Origin: Lachnospiraceae bacterium
Lineage (GTDB): Bacteria; Bacillota; Clostridia; Lachnospirales; Lachnospiraceae
Direction: 5' to 3'
Length of the DNA stretch: 64,000 nt
Assembly (NCBI GenBank): GCA_910575475.1
Contig: CAJTGD010000023.1
Coordinates: 1-64,000 of the forward strand
The notes below the pieces were generated by a model, which worked only from the letters and a program-made list of their open reading frames with translations, ran no database searches and was not told the origin of the DNA. Position 1 is the first letter of the stretch, and each line of letters starts with the position of its first letter. This document shows, one piece after another, positions 32,158 through 41,352 of this stretch. The position numbers and the translations under genes are program-made.

Positions 32158-34527
32158 CTATTCCATATTGGCAGTGTCGGAGGACTTGATCTTTCTTGTG
32201 TAAAGCGAGGTCAGGAACGCACTTACCGTTGTTGTGGCAAGAATGACTACAGGGAAGATCAGATACATTTCAACAGGATCGGTCACGTAGTCAACCGCAA
32301 GCTCCATCCCCATCATTTGAAAGATCGGGTCAATGCACAGGTGGGTCAGGGGCATTGCGAAAATTTCGCCGATCATCACAGCCATGATACCCACGAATAA
32401 AAACCGTAAAGTGTGGTATGCATAGATTTTTCCGTTTCGTGTGCCTACGGCTTTCATGAGCGCAATTTCACCCTGCTCCTTTGCGATAAAAGAGCGCTCC
32501 ATAAGTACGGTTATGAGTGCGGCTAATACGATTGTGAGAACCCCTACAAGAGATTTTACCGCATCAAGAGCTCCCCCAATACCGATCATATCCGCGGTTG
32601 CTTCGGCGCAGGTTCTTATATTTTTATAATCAGGAAAAATCCTCTGGATTTCTTCCATTCTCCGTTCGATTTCCCTGCTGTCAGGATGATCCGTAAAGGT
32701 GATCTGCGTACCATCGACACTGCCAGCCGCCTGAACGTAATTGATATACGCATCGCTGTGAAGCCTGATACCGCTGCCCTGCATATTCATAGACTGGAAA
32801 AACGCCGAAATGATATATTCCTTCTCTCCGTCAATGGTTTTGATCGTAACAGTATCACCAATCGTTGCGTTCAGCTTATCCGCGGCAATCCGAGTGATGG
32901 CAATTTCATCGGTATTCTGCGGTGCTGTTCCTGCCGTGTATTCGTACATATCCATTGTGGAGCCTGTGCCTTGATAGATACAGATATTGCTCTCGTCTTC
33001 TCCGAAAGAGGCGGGCAGGATAAACATCATTTCCTGATAGCATTTTGCAGGAATACCGTGCTCTGCAAGAGTCTGTTCCATTTCATCGATGTGCTTTTCA
33101 AGCTTTTCGTGTCCGTCTTCCAGCATACATTCCGCGATGATTTTACTGTCCAGATAAATATCGCAGTCTGCCCATCCAAATGTTGCGGCAAGACTGCCGC
33201 TGTTCATGGTAGAAACCGTTGCCGAAAGGATCAGCAAAAGAGACAGACACAGGAAGAATGTGAGCGTAATGATGCCATAACGCCTGGGGCTGCTTACCAT
33301 ATCATTCAGCGCAAGGAAAGGCGCCATCGGGAGCCTGGATTTACCCAAACTCATAAGGCTCTTTTTCCGAAAACGCTCCCCGGTCTGGCCGTTTCTGATT
33401 GCGTCAATGGGCGTCAATTTCTTCACCTTGCCTGTGCAGCCATAGCAAAACAGTAAGATTACCGCGACGACAAGGACAGCACAGACAATGTTTACCAAAA
33501 CCGGACTCTGATTTCCGACAATGATGTTCTGCGAGGAAACGCTCATCAGCATTTTACCAAAGGGGAAGCTGAGGACAAGTCCGACCGCCGCGCCGATGAT
33601 AGAAAGCCCCATGTATTTCACAAGGTAGAAACCCCGGATTTTGAAATTGCCAATGCCAATCGCTTTCATGACTCCGATTTCACGGAATTCCTCCGATAGC
33701 GTAAAGGAAATGGTAAAACGTAAAACCACAAATGCGATGATAATAAGAATCATGCTTACCATAAGCAGAAGACCTACCACGATCATATCAAAAACATAGG
33801 TGAATTTCATAGTGGCTCTGTCCATTGTGAGAGCGCTGTTGTCTACAAGCGGTTTGATCTGCGGCAGAGCCGTTTCCATATCGGAAGAATAGATGTAAAC
33901 AAGCGTACCGCCATAATATTCTTCTGTGTTTTCTGCGGAAAGGAAGTTCTCAAAATCCTCCTCGCTTATGATATAACGGGTTAATGTCATCTGCTTTGAG
34001 CCGAAAAGCGCGTCCTTTATTTTATCCGCAAGGACAAATTCACGGTGCGCGCCGTTACATTCTATGGTAAGCTGATCGCCCACATCAATACCGCGTGCGT
34101 CCGCTTCCCCCTCCGACATATAAAATTCGCCCGGCCTGACCGTTTCAAGGATACTGCCGTCGGAAAGGAAATAATTCATACAAATGTCACTGTGAACCAG
34201 ATTCGAACCCTTGCTGACGATATCCTCGTTCCCATAGATAAAATTGTCGGACGATAAAAACAATACGTTTTCCGTTGCATAACGATCTACCGCGCTTGCC
34301 TGGCTTACCGTTTCATCAATGTCAACAACAAGATTTTTATTCATGGCAGCCGCAGCATAATCAGGCGCATCCGCCATTTCAAAATAGCTGTCCAGTGCCG
34401 TGGTGACATTTATGATGTTGTTTACACTTGACGCTACAAACATTGTGGCAAGAATCATAAATAACAGAAGAATGATGTTCATTGCCCTTTTTCGTTTTAA
34501 GTCCTTTTTCAGTATGTTCAGATACAT
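32158..34527 (-). CDS. FtsX-domain ABC permease
   Basis: 789 aa. An N-terminal membrane segment (IILLLFMILATMFVASSV) is followed by an outside domain (~40-230), three membrane segments (~235-380), a fourth near 410-440, a second large outside domain (~450-650) and three final segments. Two FtsX domains carry the typical ...EIGVMKAIGIGNFKIRGFYL and GEIALMKAVGTRNGKIYAY sequences. With the neighbouring ATPase it should form a mechanotransmission-type transporter. RBS GAGAGGAG stands 6 bases before ATG. By eye its base composition is more AT-rich than the housekeeping genes on either side. Confidence 0.9.
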   Translation of the reverse strand: MYLNILKKDLKRKRAMNIILLLFMILATMFVASSVNNIINVTTALDSYFEMADAPDYAAAAMNKNLVVDIDETVSQASAVDRYATENVLFLSSDNFIYGNEDIVSKGSNLVHSDICMNYFLSDGSILETVRPGEFYMSEGEADARGIDVGDQLTIECNGAHREFVLADKIKDALFGSKQMTLTRYIISEEDFENFLSAENTEEYYGGTLVYIYSSDMETALPQIKPLVDNSALTMDRATMKFTYVFDMIVVGLLLMVSMILIIIAFVVLRFTISFTLSEEFREIGVMKAIGIGNFKIRGFYLVKYMGLSIIGAAVGLVLSFPFGKMLMSVSSQNIIVGNQSPVLVNIVCAVLVVAVILLFCYGCTGKVKKLTPIDAIRNGQTGERFRKKSLMSLGKSRLPMAPFLALNDMVSSPRRYGIITLTFFLCLSLLLILSATVSTMNSGSLAATFGWADCDIYLDSKIIAECMLEDGHEKLEKHIDEMEQTLAEHGIPAKCYQEMMFILPASFGEDESNICIYQGTGSTMDMYEYTAGTAPQNTDEIAITRIAADKLNATIGDTVTIKTIDGEKEYIISAFFQSMNMQGSGIRLHSDAYINYVQAAGSVDGTQITFTDHPDSREIERRMEEIQRIFPDYKNIRTCAEATADMIGIGGALDAVKSLVGVLTIVLAALITVLMERSFIAKEQGEIALMKAVGTRNGKIYAYHTLRFLFVGIMAVMIGEIFAMPLTHLCIDPIFQMMGMELAVDYVTDPVEMYLIFPVVILATTTVSAFLTSLYTRKIKSSDTANME

Positions 34528-34602
34528 TCTTTTACTCCTCTCTTGCTTCTGAATCGATTCCGCAGGAGATATACTAACACCAAAATTATGAAATAATCCT
34601 TA

Positions 34603-34650
34603 AATACAGAAAGCCTGCCACTGGCAGCCTTTCTGCATACGATGGTATAC
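34603..34650 (+). repeat. dispersed palindromic repeat, copy 3
   Basis: ATACAGAAAGCCTGCC-act-GGCAGCCTTTCTGCATACGATGGTATAC is given here in two parts: a 29-base near-perfect palindrome (one C-C mismatch per side), then the tail. It lies between the sensor kinase terminator and the permease gene. It matches copy 1 on the same strand and copy 2 on the other. Confidence 0.8.
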
Positions 34651-34653
34651 AGA

Positions 34654-34688
34654 AAACCTCAGAGTCAATAAATCTAACCCTGAGGTTT
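34654..34688 (-). terminator. terminator after the sensor kinase gene
   Basis: AAACCTCAG and CTGAGGTTT form a 9-pair stem, 9 bases after the kinase stop, followed on the minus strand by TTCTGTAT. It separates the two-component genes from the ABC genes, which then need their own promoter. Confidence 0.65.
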
Positions 34689-34697
34689 CCATATCCA

Positions 34698-35945
34698 TTA
34701 TGCTTTTCTGACGACGATCGTCGCGCAAAAAAGATCTTCCTTCATCCCGGCAAAGATTTCACCGTCCATTTTACGCATCAATGTTTTGCAGATATAAAGC
34801 CCCAGGCCGCTCCCTTTCCTGCCGGTGCTGTTGCTTCCGCGGTAAAAGGAATCGAAAAGATTGGGAAGCTCCTCTTTTTTCAGACTGCACCCCGAGTTCA
34901 CAATCTGTATTAATTTACAGTCCTCTTCCTCCCCAAAGGAAATGCGGATTCTTTTGCCATCACCGTATTTTATGGCATTTTCCATCACATTCTGCAGAAC
35001 CTCGGCCATACGGTCCTGATCCCCTTTGACAAGACATTCTGTAATTTCATCCACCTGAAATTCCGTGTGGATGACGGACAGCTTCTCCTTATAATAGCTT
35101 TCTGTGGCTTTTATAACCTCTGAAAGGTAATACTCTCCCATATGCACTTCCAAATTCAGGAAATCTTCTCTGGATGCTGTTACAATTTCATTCACATATC
35201 CCTTTATTTCCTTCACATTCCTTGCAATGCCCCGGAAAGCGGCATCCTTTCTCTCCTGTGTGTCATACAGATCCTCCGACAGCGCTTTCGAATACAATTC
35301 AATGGAAGAAAGCGGCGTTTTGATATCATGGGACAGAGACAGGATCAATGCCTTCCGCTCCTTTTGAAATGCAAGCTCTTTCTCTTTTGTTTCCTCCAGC
35401 ATTTCGCGAAGCATGTCCATTCCCCACAGGAAACGCCCGAACAGCTTGCTTTTTTCTTCTTTTACGGGCATGGACAGATTCCCTTTCGCCAGCTCGTAAG
35501 GCAGATCACTCATATCCTGAAACGGTTTTAAGACCTTTGTATCCACATACAGGAGCACGATATTGGTCACCAGCATCATCCCCAGCAGCGAGAGATTGAT
35601 GTACCAGGGCAGACGCGTACTTCTCTCCTCTGCATATTCGATCCGATACAGTTTGCCGTCTATTTCTTCCACCAAATACTCGTGATCACAGGCTTCTCCG
35701 GCAGCAAATTCCCGGATTTCCATGATCGTCTCATACTGATCGAAACGCATTGCTTCTATTTCCGAAGCCTCTAATTTTTGTTCTTCTATTTCTTTGATCA
35801 CACGCTTTGCTTCCACAAGATATAATTTTCCGCCGCTGTCATGATTTTGATAAAAATACAGTCGATTCGCCGACAACAGGAGCAATATCTCAGCAAGGAC
35901 GATCCAAAGCATAAAAAGCTTAAACTTATTCAAACCGATACCCAA
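34698..35945 (-). CDS. sensor histidine kinase
   Basis: 415 aa. Two membrane segments (residues ~8-27 and ~131-151) enclose an outside domain of about 100 residues, then a HAMP-like linker, an H-box with the phosphorylated His in LILSLSHDIKTPLSSIE, an N-box MENAIKYGDGKR and a G-box GSGLGLYICKTL. It autophosphorylates and passes the phosphate to the response regulator encoded just before it; the genes overlap by 20 bases. The outside domain is larger than in BceS-type kinases, so it may sense its signal directly. Confidence 0.92.
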   Translation of the reverse strand: MGIGLNKFKLFMLWIVLAEILLLLSANRLYFYQNHDSGGKLYLVEAKRVIKEIEEQKLEASEIEAMRFDQYETIMEIREFAAGEACDHEYLVEEIDGKLYRIEYAEERSTRLPWYINLSLLGMMLVTNIVLLYVDTKVLKPFQDMSDLPYELAKGNLSMPVKEEKSKLFGRFLWGMDMLREMLEETKEKELAFQKERKALILSLSHDIKTPLSSIELYSKALSEDLYDTQERKDAAFRGIARNVKEIKGYVNEIVTASREDFLNLEVHMGEYYLSEVIKATESYYKEKLSVIHTEFQVDEITECLVKGDQDRMAEVLQNVMENAIKYGDGKRIRISFGEEEDCKLIQIVNSGCSLKKEELPNLFDSFYRGSNSTGRKGSGLGLYICKTLMRKMDGEIFAGMKEDLFCATIVVRKA

Positions 35946-36588
35946 CTCCCCACTCTGTGATAATATGCTTAGGGCTTCTGGGTTCTTCTTCTATTTTTTC
36001 CCTGAGCCGCTTAATATGTACCGTCAGTGTCTGAAGCTCCGAATCACTGTCGCTTCCCCAAACGGAATTGAACAAATACTCCTTCTTCATCGTTACATTC
36101 TTATTCTCGATCAACAGCCTTAACAGTGCAAACTCCTTTTCGGTCACTTCCTTTTTCTGCCCGTCTACAGATACCGTCTGCTGCACAGTATTCAATCGGA
36201 TATTCCCCTCTACAATCTCTGCCTGACCATATTTTCTTTTAAAAATACCGTTGATCTTGGCAATTAAAATATCTACATCATAAGGTTTCTCAATGTAATC
36301 ATCTGCGCCAAGATTTAAGCCTTTTAATTGATCGTTCTTTTCCACCCTGGCGCTGGCGATCAGAATATGGGTATTGGAAGTCTCCCTGATCCTGGAACAA
36401 ACCGCAAATCCATCGATTCCGGGAAGCATGATATCCAAAATGATCACTCTGGCTCCGTATTTTTCATACAATTCCAGAGCTTTTTCCCCGATCCGGGCTA
36501 CACTGACCGTGTAATTCTCCTTACGCAGAAAATCACACAGCAGAGTACCGATTTCTTTGTTATCTTCTACAATTAATATATCCAGCAT
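35926..36588 (-). CDS. OmpR-family response regulator
   Basis: 220 aa. The receiver domain has the acidic pair in IVEDNKE, the phosphorylated Asp in VIILDIMLPGIDGF and the Lys in YIEKPYD. The C-terminal winged helix ends TVHIKRLREKIEE...TEWGVGYRF, typical of OmpR/PhoB regulators. AAGGAAAG lies just before ATG 36588. With the kinase it likely controls the adjacent FtsX-type ABC transporter. Confidence 0.94.
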   Translation of the reverse strand: MLDILIVEDNKEIGTLLCDFLRKENYTVSVARIGEKALELYEKYGARVIILDIMLPGIDGFAVCSRIRETSNTHILIASARVEKNDQLKGLNLGADDYIEKPYDVDILIAKINGIFKRKYGQAEIVEGNIRLNTVQQTVSVDGQKKEVTEKEFALLRLLIENKNVTMKKEYLFNSVWGSDSDSELQTLTVHIKRLREKIEEEPRSPKHIITEWGVGYRFE

Positions 36589-36636
36589 CTTTCCTTACGT
36601 ATCCTTCCTTGCTCTTCTTACACCTCAGAATCCGAA

Positions 36637-36669
36637 GAAAAAGAGCCCCAACATTCCTGTCAAGGCTCT
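36637..36669 (-). terminator. terminator after hemZ
   Basis: Minus strand AGAGCC (36669-36664) and GGCTCT (36647-36642) form a stem with a 16-base loop, followed by TTTTCTTC. It ends the transcript from the rel/MBL/hemZ side, ahead of the two-component genes. Confidence 0.6.
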
Positions 36670-36737
36670 GGTAAATCCTTCTTAATGGGTTCGACAGGTT
36701 GCTTACTACTTCCAAAAGCGTACAACAAAAACTCTTT

Positions 36738-38186
36738 CTAATCCTCAAGAAGTTTCCGTTTTCTCTCAATCATTTCGTCTATTTTTTGTAGATATAGAGC
36801 CACATCCTTCACATTCTCGCTTCGCTCAATCCCCCCGTCCGGATAAACCCGCTTTGACATGCTGCCTGCTCCGCAAGCAATAATGGTCTGCACTTCCTCC
36901 ATAATCAGTATATTATAAATCCCGGCCTTGTCAGCCCTTGCATAGCCGACATTTTCAAAATTCCCGGCAATATTTTTCTGCCGGTACAGATAATAGGGAA
37001 CCATCCCCATCCGTTTTGCCGCATCCGCGCTGTCCTGGATCATCCGGGAGATCTCCCGGTGTTCCAGATTGCACGCTTCGCTTTTCTCCTGCCCCATCTG
37101 CGCCGCCCGCTTGACTGCAAGGGAATGCACGGTGAGGCTGTCCGGACATAGGGCCTCGATCTGCCGGAGGGTGTCCTGCATATCCGCCGCGGTTTCTCCC
37201 GGCAGTCCAGCGATCAGATCCATGTTGATATTGTCAAAGCCCAGTTCCCGGGCCAGCCAGAAGCTTCGAACCGCATCCTCCACCGTATGCCGTCTTCCGA
37301 TCCGGTCCAGCGTCTTCTGCTGCATGGTCTGGGGATTGACCGAAATCCGGCTGATTTCGTGACGCCGAAGTACTTCCAGCTTTTCCCGCGTGATGGCATC
37401 CGGCCGTCCCGCTTCCACCGTATATTCCAAAAGCCCCTTCCCGGATACGGCCTCGGGAAAGGTGTCCTCTGCCAGGGACAGCAGCCTGTCTAACTGGGAG
37501 GCATCCAATGTTACAGGTGTTCCGCCGCCGATATAGACCGTATCAGGTTTTCTGCCAAAGGTCATATCCCCGATGGCACGGATCTCCTGGAACAAAGCTT
37601 CCAGATAATCCTCTACCCGATCCTTCCACAGCCCGATGGGCGAGGAGCTGAACGAACAGTAGGAACAGATACTGGGACAAAACGGGATGCCGATATACAG
37701 GCTGAATCCGTTCTTATAATCCAGCCTGTCCAGCAGTACCTTCTCCCGCTCCGCGATCTGAGCCGCGAGCCGTGCCTTTTCTTCGGAAACCTGATATTCC
37801 CGCTGAAGGAAGGCTGTGATCTCCTCCTCCCCGTCCCCGGCTTTCAGCCGGTTCATGGCAAGCTTCACCGGACGGACTCCGGTCAGAGACCCCCAGGCAA
37901 GCTGCTTCCCCGTATAGGCAGCCAGCCAGTCATAGATCCGCCGGGTCACCTGCTTTTTCCGCTCATTCCTGTCCACGCCCGTCAGACAAAGCACGGCCTG
38001 ATCCGGCATCACGGAAAAACAAGAACCTCCGTCCAACACAAGGTTTACAAGAGGTTCCTGCTCTTCATCCACGGTCTGCCTGATCTCCGCCTCCGGAAAA
38101 AAGGCTTTTACCATATGAAACACATTATAGGTATACAGGGTTTCTTTACACGAAACCGCTGCCGATTTACATCCATTCATACTCAT
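36738..38186 (-). CDS. hemZ: coproporphyrinogen dehydrogenase-like radical SAM protein HemZ
   Basis: 482 aa. After an N-terminal domain of ~160 residues, IGIPFCPSICSYCSF holds the CxxxCxxC 4Fe-4S site of radical SAM enzymes, followed by YIGGGTPVTLDASQL and the HemN-type segment MDLIAGLPGET. HemZ proteins of Bacillota are placed with oxygen-independent coproporphyrinogen III oxidases, though in organisms without haem synthesis the real substrate is uncertain. The start ATGA overlaps the stop of the MBL gene. In many Clostridia hemZ is followed by hisS; here a two-component/ABC block stands between. Confidence 0.9.
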   Translation of the reverse strand: MSMNGCKSAAVSCKETLYTYNVFHMVKAFFPEAEIRQTVDEEQEPLVNLVLDGGSCFSVMPDQAVLCLTGVDRNERKKQVTRRIYDWLAAYTGKQLAWGSLTGVRPVKLAMNRLKAGDGEEEITAFLQREYQVSEEKARLAAQIAEREKVLLDRLDYKNGFSLYIGIPFCPSICSYCSFSSSPIGLWKDRVEDYLEALFQEIRAIGDMTFGRKPDTVYIGGGTPVTLDASQLDRLLSLAEDTFPEAVSGKGLLEYTVEAGRPDAITREKLEVLRRHEISRISVNPQTMQQKTLDRIGRRHTVEDAVRSFWLARELGFDNINMDLIAGLPGETAADMQDTLRQIEALCPDSLTVHSLAVKRAAQMGQEKSEACNLEHREISRMIQDSADAAKRMGMVPYYLYRQKNIAGNFENVGYARADKAGIYNILIMEEVQTIIACGAGSMSKRVYPDGGIERSENVKDVALYLQKIDEMIERKRKLLED

Positions 38187-38842
38187 AAGTCACTCATTTT
38201 CCTAGGAGCTGTTCTCTCAAAATAAGGATTGTATTTCAGCTCGTCTCCGATCGTCGTTGCCTCCATATGCCCCGGATAGACCACCGTATCCTCCGGAAGG
38301 GTAAAAAGCTTCTTCCGGACGGAACGCATCAGCTGGCTGCTGTTTCCGGTTGGAAAATCCGTCCTGCCGATGGATTCCCGAAACAGGGTATCCCCGCTGA
38401 ACAATACCTTCTCCTCAGGCAGATAATAGCAGCATCCGCCGATGGTATGCCCCGGCGTATGGATCACCTGGAACTGCAGCCCGGCAAGCTCCAGACACCC
38501 GCCGTCCTCTGTATAGTACGCCCCGCTATACGTATATTGCCTACCGAAGTCCGCAGACGCATTCATGGAGGCATCTGTCAGCAGGACTTCCTCCTCCCGG
38601 TGCGCATAAACCGGAATCCCCGGAAATTCCTTCCGGAATCCGTCGATCCCCATGATGTGGTCGAAATGTCCGTGTGTCAGCAGAATCCCCCGGAAATCCA
38701 GGCCCTCCCTGCGGATCTGTTCTGTGATTTCCGGTGAATACACCGCCGCGTCGATCAGAACACATTGTCCGGTCTCTTCATTGGTCACAAGATAACAATT
38801 GGTACGCACCATACCAAGTACAAAATTTCGAATCTTTATCAT
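38183..38842 (-). CDS. MBL-fold metallohydrolase, glyoxalase II-like
   Basis: 219 aa with the metal-binding motif THGHFDHIMG (HxHxDH) around residues 56-65, HTPGHTIGG, and SGDTLF; these give the two-metal site of metallo-beta-lactamase-fold hydrolases. The family includes hydroxyacylglutathione hydrolase-like thioesterases; the natural substrate is not clear. It lies between rel and hemZ, overlapping hemZ by 4 bases, a common order in Clostridia. Confidence 0.9.
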   Translation of the reverse strand: MIKIRNFVLGMVRTNCYLVTNEETGQCVLIDAAVYSPEITEQIRREGLDFRGILLTHGHFDHIMGIDGFRKEFPGIPVYAHREEEVLLTDASMNASADFGRQYTYSGAYYTEDGGCLELAGLQFQVIHTPGHTIGGCCYYLPEEKVLFSGDTLFRESIGRTDFPTGNSSQLMRSVRKKLFTLPEDTVVYPGHMEATTIGDELKYNPYFERTAPRKMSDL

Positions 38843-38916
38843 AATTCCGATTTACCTGCCGTCCTTTCCGTGTCAGTCAGGCATGCCTGCCTTCTGTTCA
38901 AAACGATGGCGTGCTT

Positions 38917-41223
38917 CTATCCCGCCGTCCTTTCAATATCGATCACGCCTTCGAGCTGGCGCACCTTCTCGATCACCTTATCCAGCTCTTCTCTTCCATG
39001 AACGATAAATCCCATGTCAAATGTAGCGGTTCCCTTTTTGCTCGTCCTTACATTCATAGACTTTACGTCCAGCTTGCCCTCGGTGAAGATCTTGGTAATC
39101 TCCATCAGAAGCCCCTGGCGGTCATCGGTGAAGATCTTGAGCTCCGCCAGATACTGTCCGCCGCTCTCATTCTCCGGAGTCTCGCCCCATTCCACATCGA
39201 TCAGACGCTCCCGCTCCGCATCGGAGAGATGCAGCATATTGACACAGTCCGTCCGATGGATGGTCATGCCTTTGCCCCGGGTCACGAATCCCACGATCTC
39301 ATCCCCCGGCACCGGATTGCAGCACCTTGGAAAACGCACCGCTACATCCGCGATCCCGCGCACCAGGATCCCGCTCTTGGACTTTGCCACATGAACCTTC
39401 TGGTTGGCGCTGTCATAGATCTTGCTCAGGATCAGCTCCTCTGCCAGTTCCTTCTTGTGCTCCTTTTCGTATTCCTCCTGGAGGCGGTTCACCACCTGGC
39501 CCTCCTTGAGCCCGCCGTGCCCGACTGCCGCCAGGACCGCGTCCCAGTCCCGGAAGCCGTATTTTTTCTGGACCACCTGCTGGTACTTCGGCTTGAGCAC
39601 ATCCGCCATATTGATGGATTTCATCCGGCAGTAGGAAGAGATCAGATCCTTCCCCCGGACAATATTTTCTTCCTTAAATTCCTTCTTAAACCACTGATTG
39701 ATCTTGGATTTTGCCTGGGGGCTCTTCACGATATTGAGCCAGTCCCTGCTGGGCCCCTTGGAATTCTGAGAGGTCAGCACCTCAATGCGGTCCCCGTTCT
39801 GGATCTTGTAATCAATGGTCACCAGCTTTCCATTCACCCTGGCTCCCACCATCCGGTTGCCCACCGCGCTGTGGATGGCATAGGCAAAGTCTACGGGTGT
39901 GGAACCGTTGGGCAGGCTTTTCACATCCCCGTTGGGAGTGAAGCAGTATACATCCTCCGTAAACAGATCCAGATCGCCCTTTAACAGGCTTAAAAACTCC
40001 CGGTTGTCGGACATGTCCCGCTGCCACTCCAGGATCTGCCGCAGCCAGCTCAGCTTCTCCTCCTCCTGGGTTTTCGTACTCTTGCTGGAATCCCCGCCCT
40101 CTTTGTATTTCCAATGGGCCGCGATTCCGTATTCGGCCGTCTTATGCATCTCCTCCGTCCGGATCTGGATCTCAAAGGGCTGCCCGGAGGGCCCCATCAG
40201 CGTCGTATGAAGGGACTGGTACATATTCACCTTGGGCATGGCGATGTAATCCTTGAACCTGCCCGGAATCGGCGTATACATCTCGTGGATCACGCCCAGC
40301 GCCGCATAGCAGTCCTTCACCGAATCCACGATGATCCGCACGGCAAACAAATCATAGACCTGATCCAGCGTCTTATTCTGGAGCACCATTTTTTTGTAAA
40401 TGCTGAAAAAATGCTTGACCCGCCCATAGACCTTCGCATGAATGTGGGCATTTTCCATATGCTGGGAAACCTCTGCCACGATCTGCTGCACGAACTCTTC
40501 CCGCTTTGTCTTCCGTTCATTGAGGTCGCTGACCAGCTGTCCGTACACCTCCGGCTGGGAATACTTCAGCGACAGGTCGTCCAGCTCGATCTTGATCTTG
40601 GAGATCCCAAGCCGCTGTGCAATGGGCGCATAGATGTCCATGGTCTCCCTTGCCTTTTCCTGCTGCTTCCTTGGGATCATAAATTCCAGAGTACGCATAT
40701 TGTGCAGACGGTCCGCCAGCTTGATGATGATCACCCGGATGTCCTTGGCCATGGCCAGAAACATCTTCCGCAGGTTCTCCGCCTGGATCTCCAGCTTATC
40801 CTTGGAATAGCTGAGCTGTCCCAGCTTGGTCACCCCGTCCACCAGGAGAGCGACCTCTTCCCCAAATTCCCGGGAGATATCCTCCAGCGTCACGTCCGTA
40901 TCCTCCACCACGTCATGGAGCATCCCTGCCGCGATGGTTTCCTTATCCATCTCCAGGTTGGCAAGAATGATCCCCACCCACATGGGATGGATCAGGTAAG
41001 GCTCTCCGGACTTGCGCACCTGGTCCTGATGCGCTTCCTTCGCCAGATGGTACGCCTTCTCGATCAGGCTGATATCGGCGGAAGGATGGTACTTCCGAAT
41101 CCGGTCCACCAACGCCTGATATAAAACGTCAGGGTCTTGATAATCCTCAGGATTCATGACCGCATGTCCGTCAACCGTTCCAAGACTTTTATTTATCGTT
41201 TCGTATTCCATTATCCCTGCCAT
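38917..41223 (-). CDS. rel: bifunctional (p)ppGpp synthetase/hydrolase Rel
   Basis: 768 aa. Order: HD hydrolase domain (MLHDVVEDTDVT near residue 85, with HPMWVG before), synthetase domain with the GRFKDYIAMPK segment (RxKD, the signature of bifunctional Rel rather than RelA), TGS domain (VYCFTPNGDVKSLPNGST), a helical and zinc-type region with RCCNPVPGDEIVGF, and a C-terminal ACT domain. It makes and degrades the stringent-response alarmones at the ribosome. ATG 41223 has a GTGGGG site 8 bases before; a longer frame upstream lacks one. Own promoter upstream. Confidence 0.96.
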   Translation of the reverse strand: MAGIMEYETINKSLGTVDGHAVMNPEDYQDPDVLYQALVDRIRKYHPSADISLIEKAYHLAKEAHQDQVRKSGEPYLIHPMWVGIILANLEMDKETIAAGMLHDVVEDTDVTLEDISREFGEEVALLVDGVTKLGQLSYSKDKLEIQAENLRKMFLAMAKDIRVIIIKLADRLHNMRTLEFMIPRKQQEKARETMDIYAPIAQRLGISKIKIELDDLSLKYSQPEVYGQLVSDLNERKTKREEFVQQIVAEVSQHMENAHIHAKVYGRVKHFFSIYKKMVLQNKTLDQVYDLFAVRIIVDSVKDCYAALGVIHEMYTPIPGRFKDYIAMPKVNMYQSLHTTLMGPSGQPFEIQIRTEEMHKTAEYGIAAHWKYKEGGDSSKSTKTQEEEKLSWLRQILEWQRDMSDNREFLSLLKGDLDLFTEDVYCFTPNGDVKSLPNGSTPVDFAYAIHSAVGNRMVGARVNGKLVTIDYKIQNGDRIEVLTSQNSKGPSRDWLNIVKSPQAKSKINQWFKKEFKEENIVRGKDLISSYCRMKSINMADVLKPKYQQVVQKKYGFRDWDAVLAAVGHGGLKEGQVVNRLQEEYEKEHKKELAEELILSKIYDSANQKVHVAKSKSGILVRGIADVAVRFPRCCNPVPGDEIVGFVTRGKGMTIHRTDCVNMLHLSDAERERLIDVEWGETPENESGGQYLAELKIFTDDRQGLLMEITKIFTEGKLDVKSMNVRTSKKGTATFDMGFIVHGREELDKVIEKVRQLEGVIDIERTAG

Positions 41224-41316
41224 ATCAATTCCCCACTTCCTTTCCTGAGCAGATCCTGGCTTACACCCCGGCCGGGGCGTGCTTCGGCTACTCTTTCTAA
41301 ACAAAATATAACTTTA

Positions 41317-41344
41317 AGTATAACATTTTTTTTCAGATTGTAAA
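41317..41344 (-). promoter_or_regulatory. promoter of rel
   Basis: Minus strand TTTACA (41339-41344), 16-base spacer, TATACT (41317-41322). The leader then contains the 12-base palindrome CCCCGGCCGGGG (41268-41279), which can form a hairpin in the RNA. Confidence 0.6.
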
Positions 41345-41352
41345 GCCTTTCT

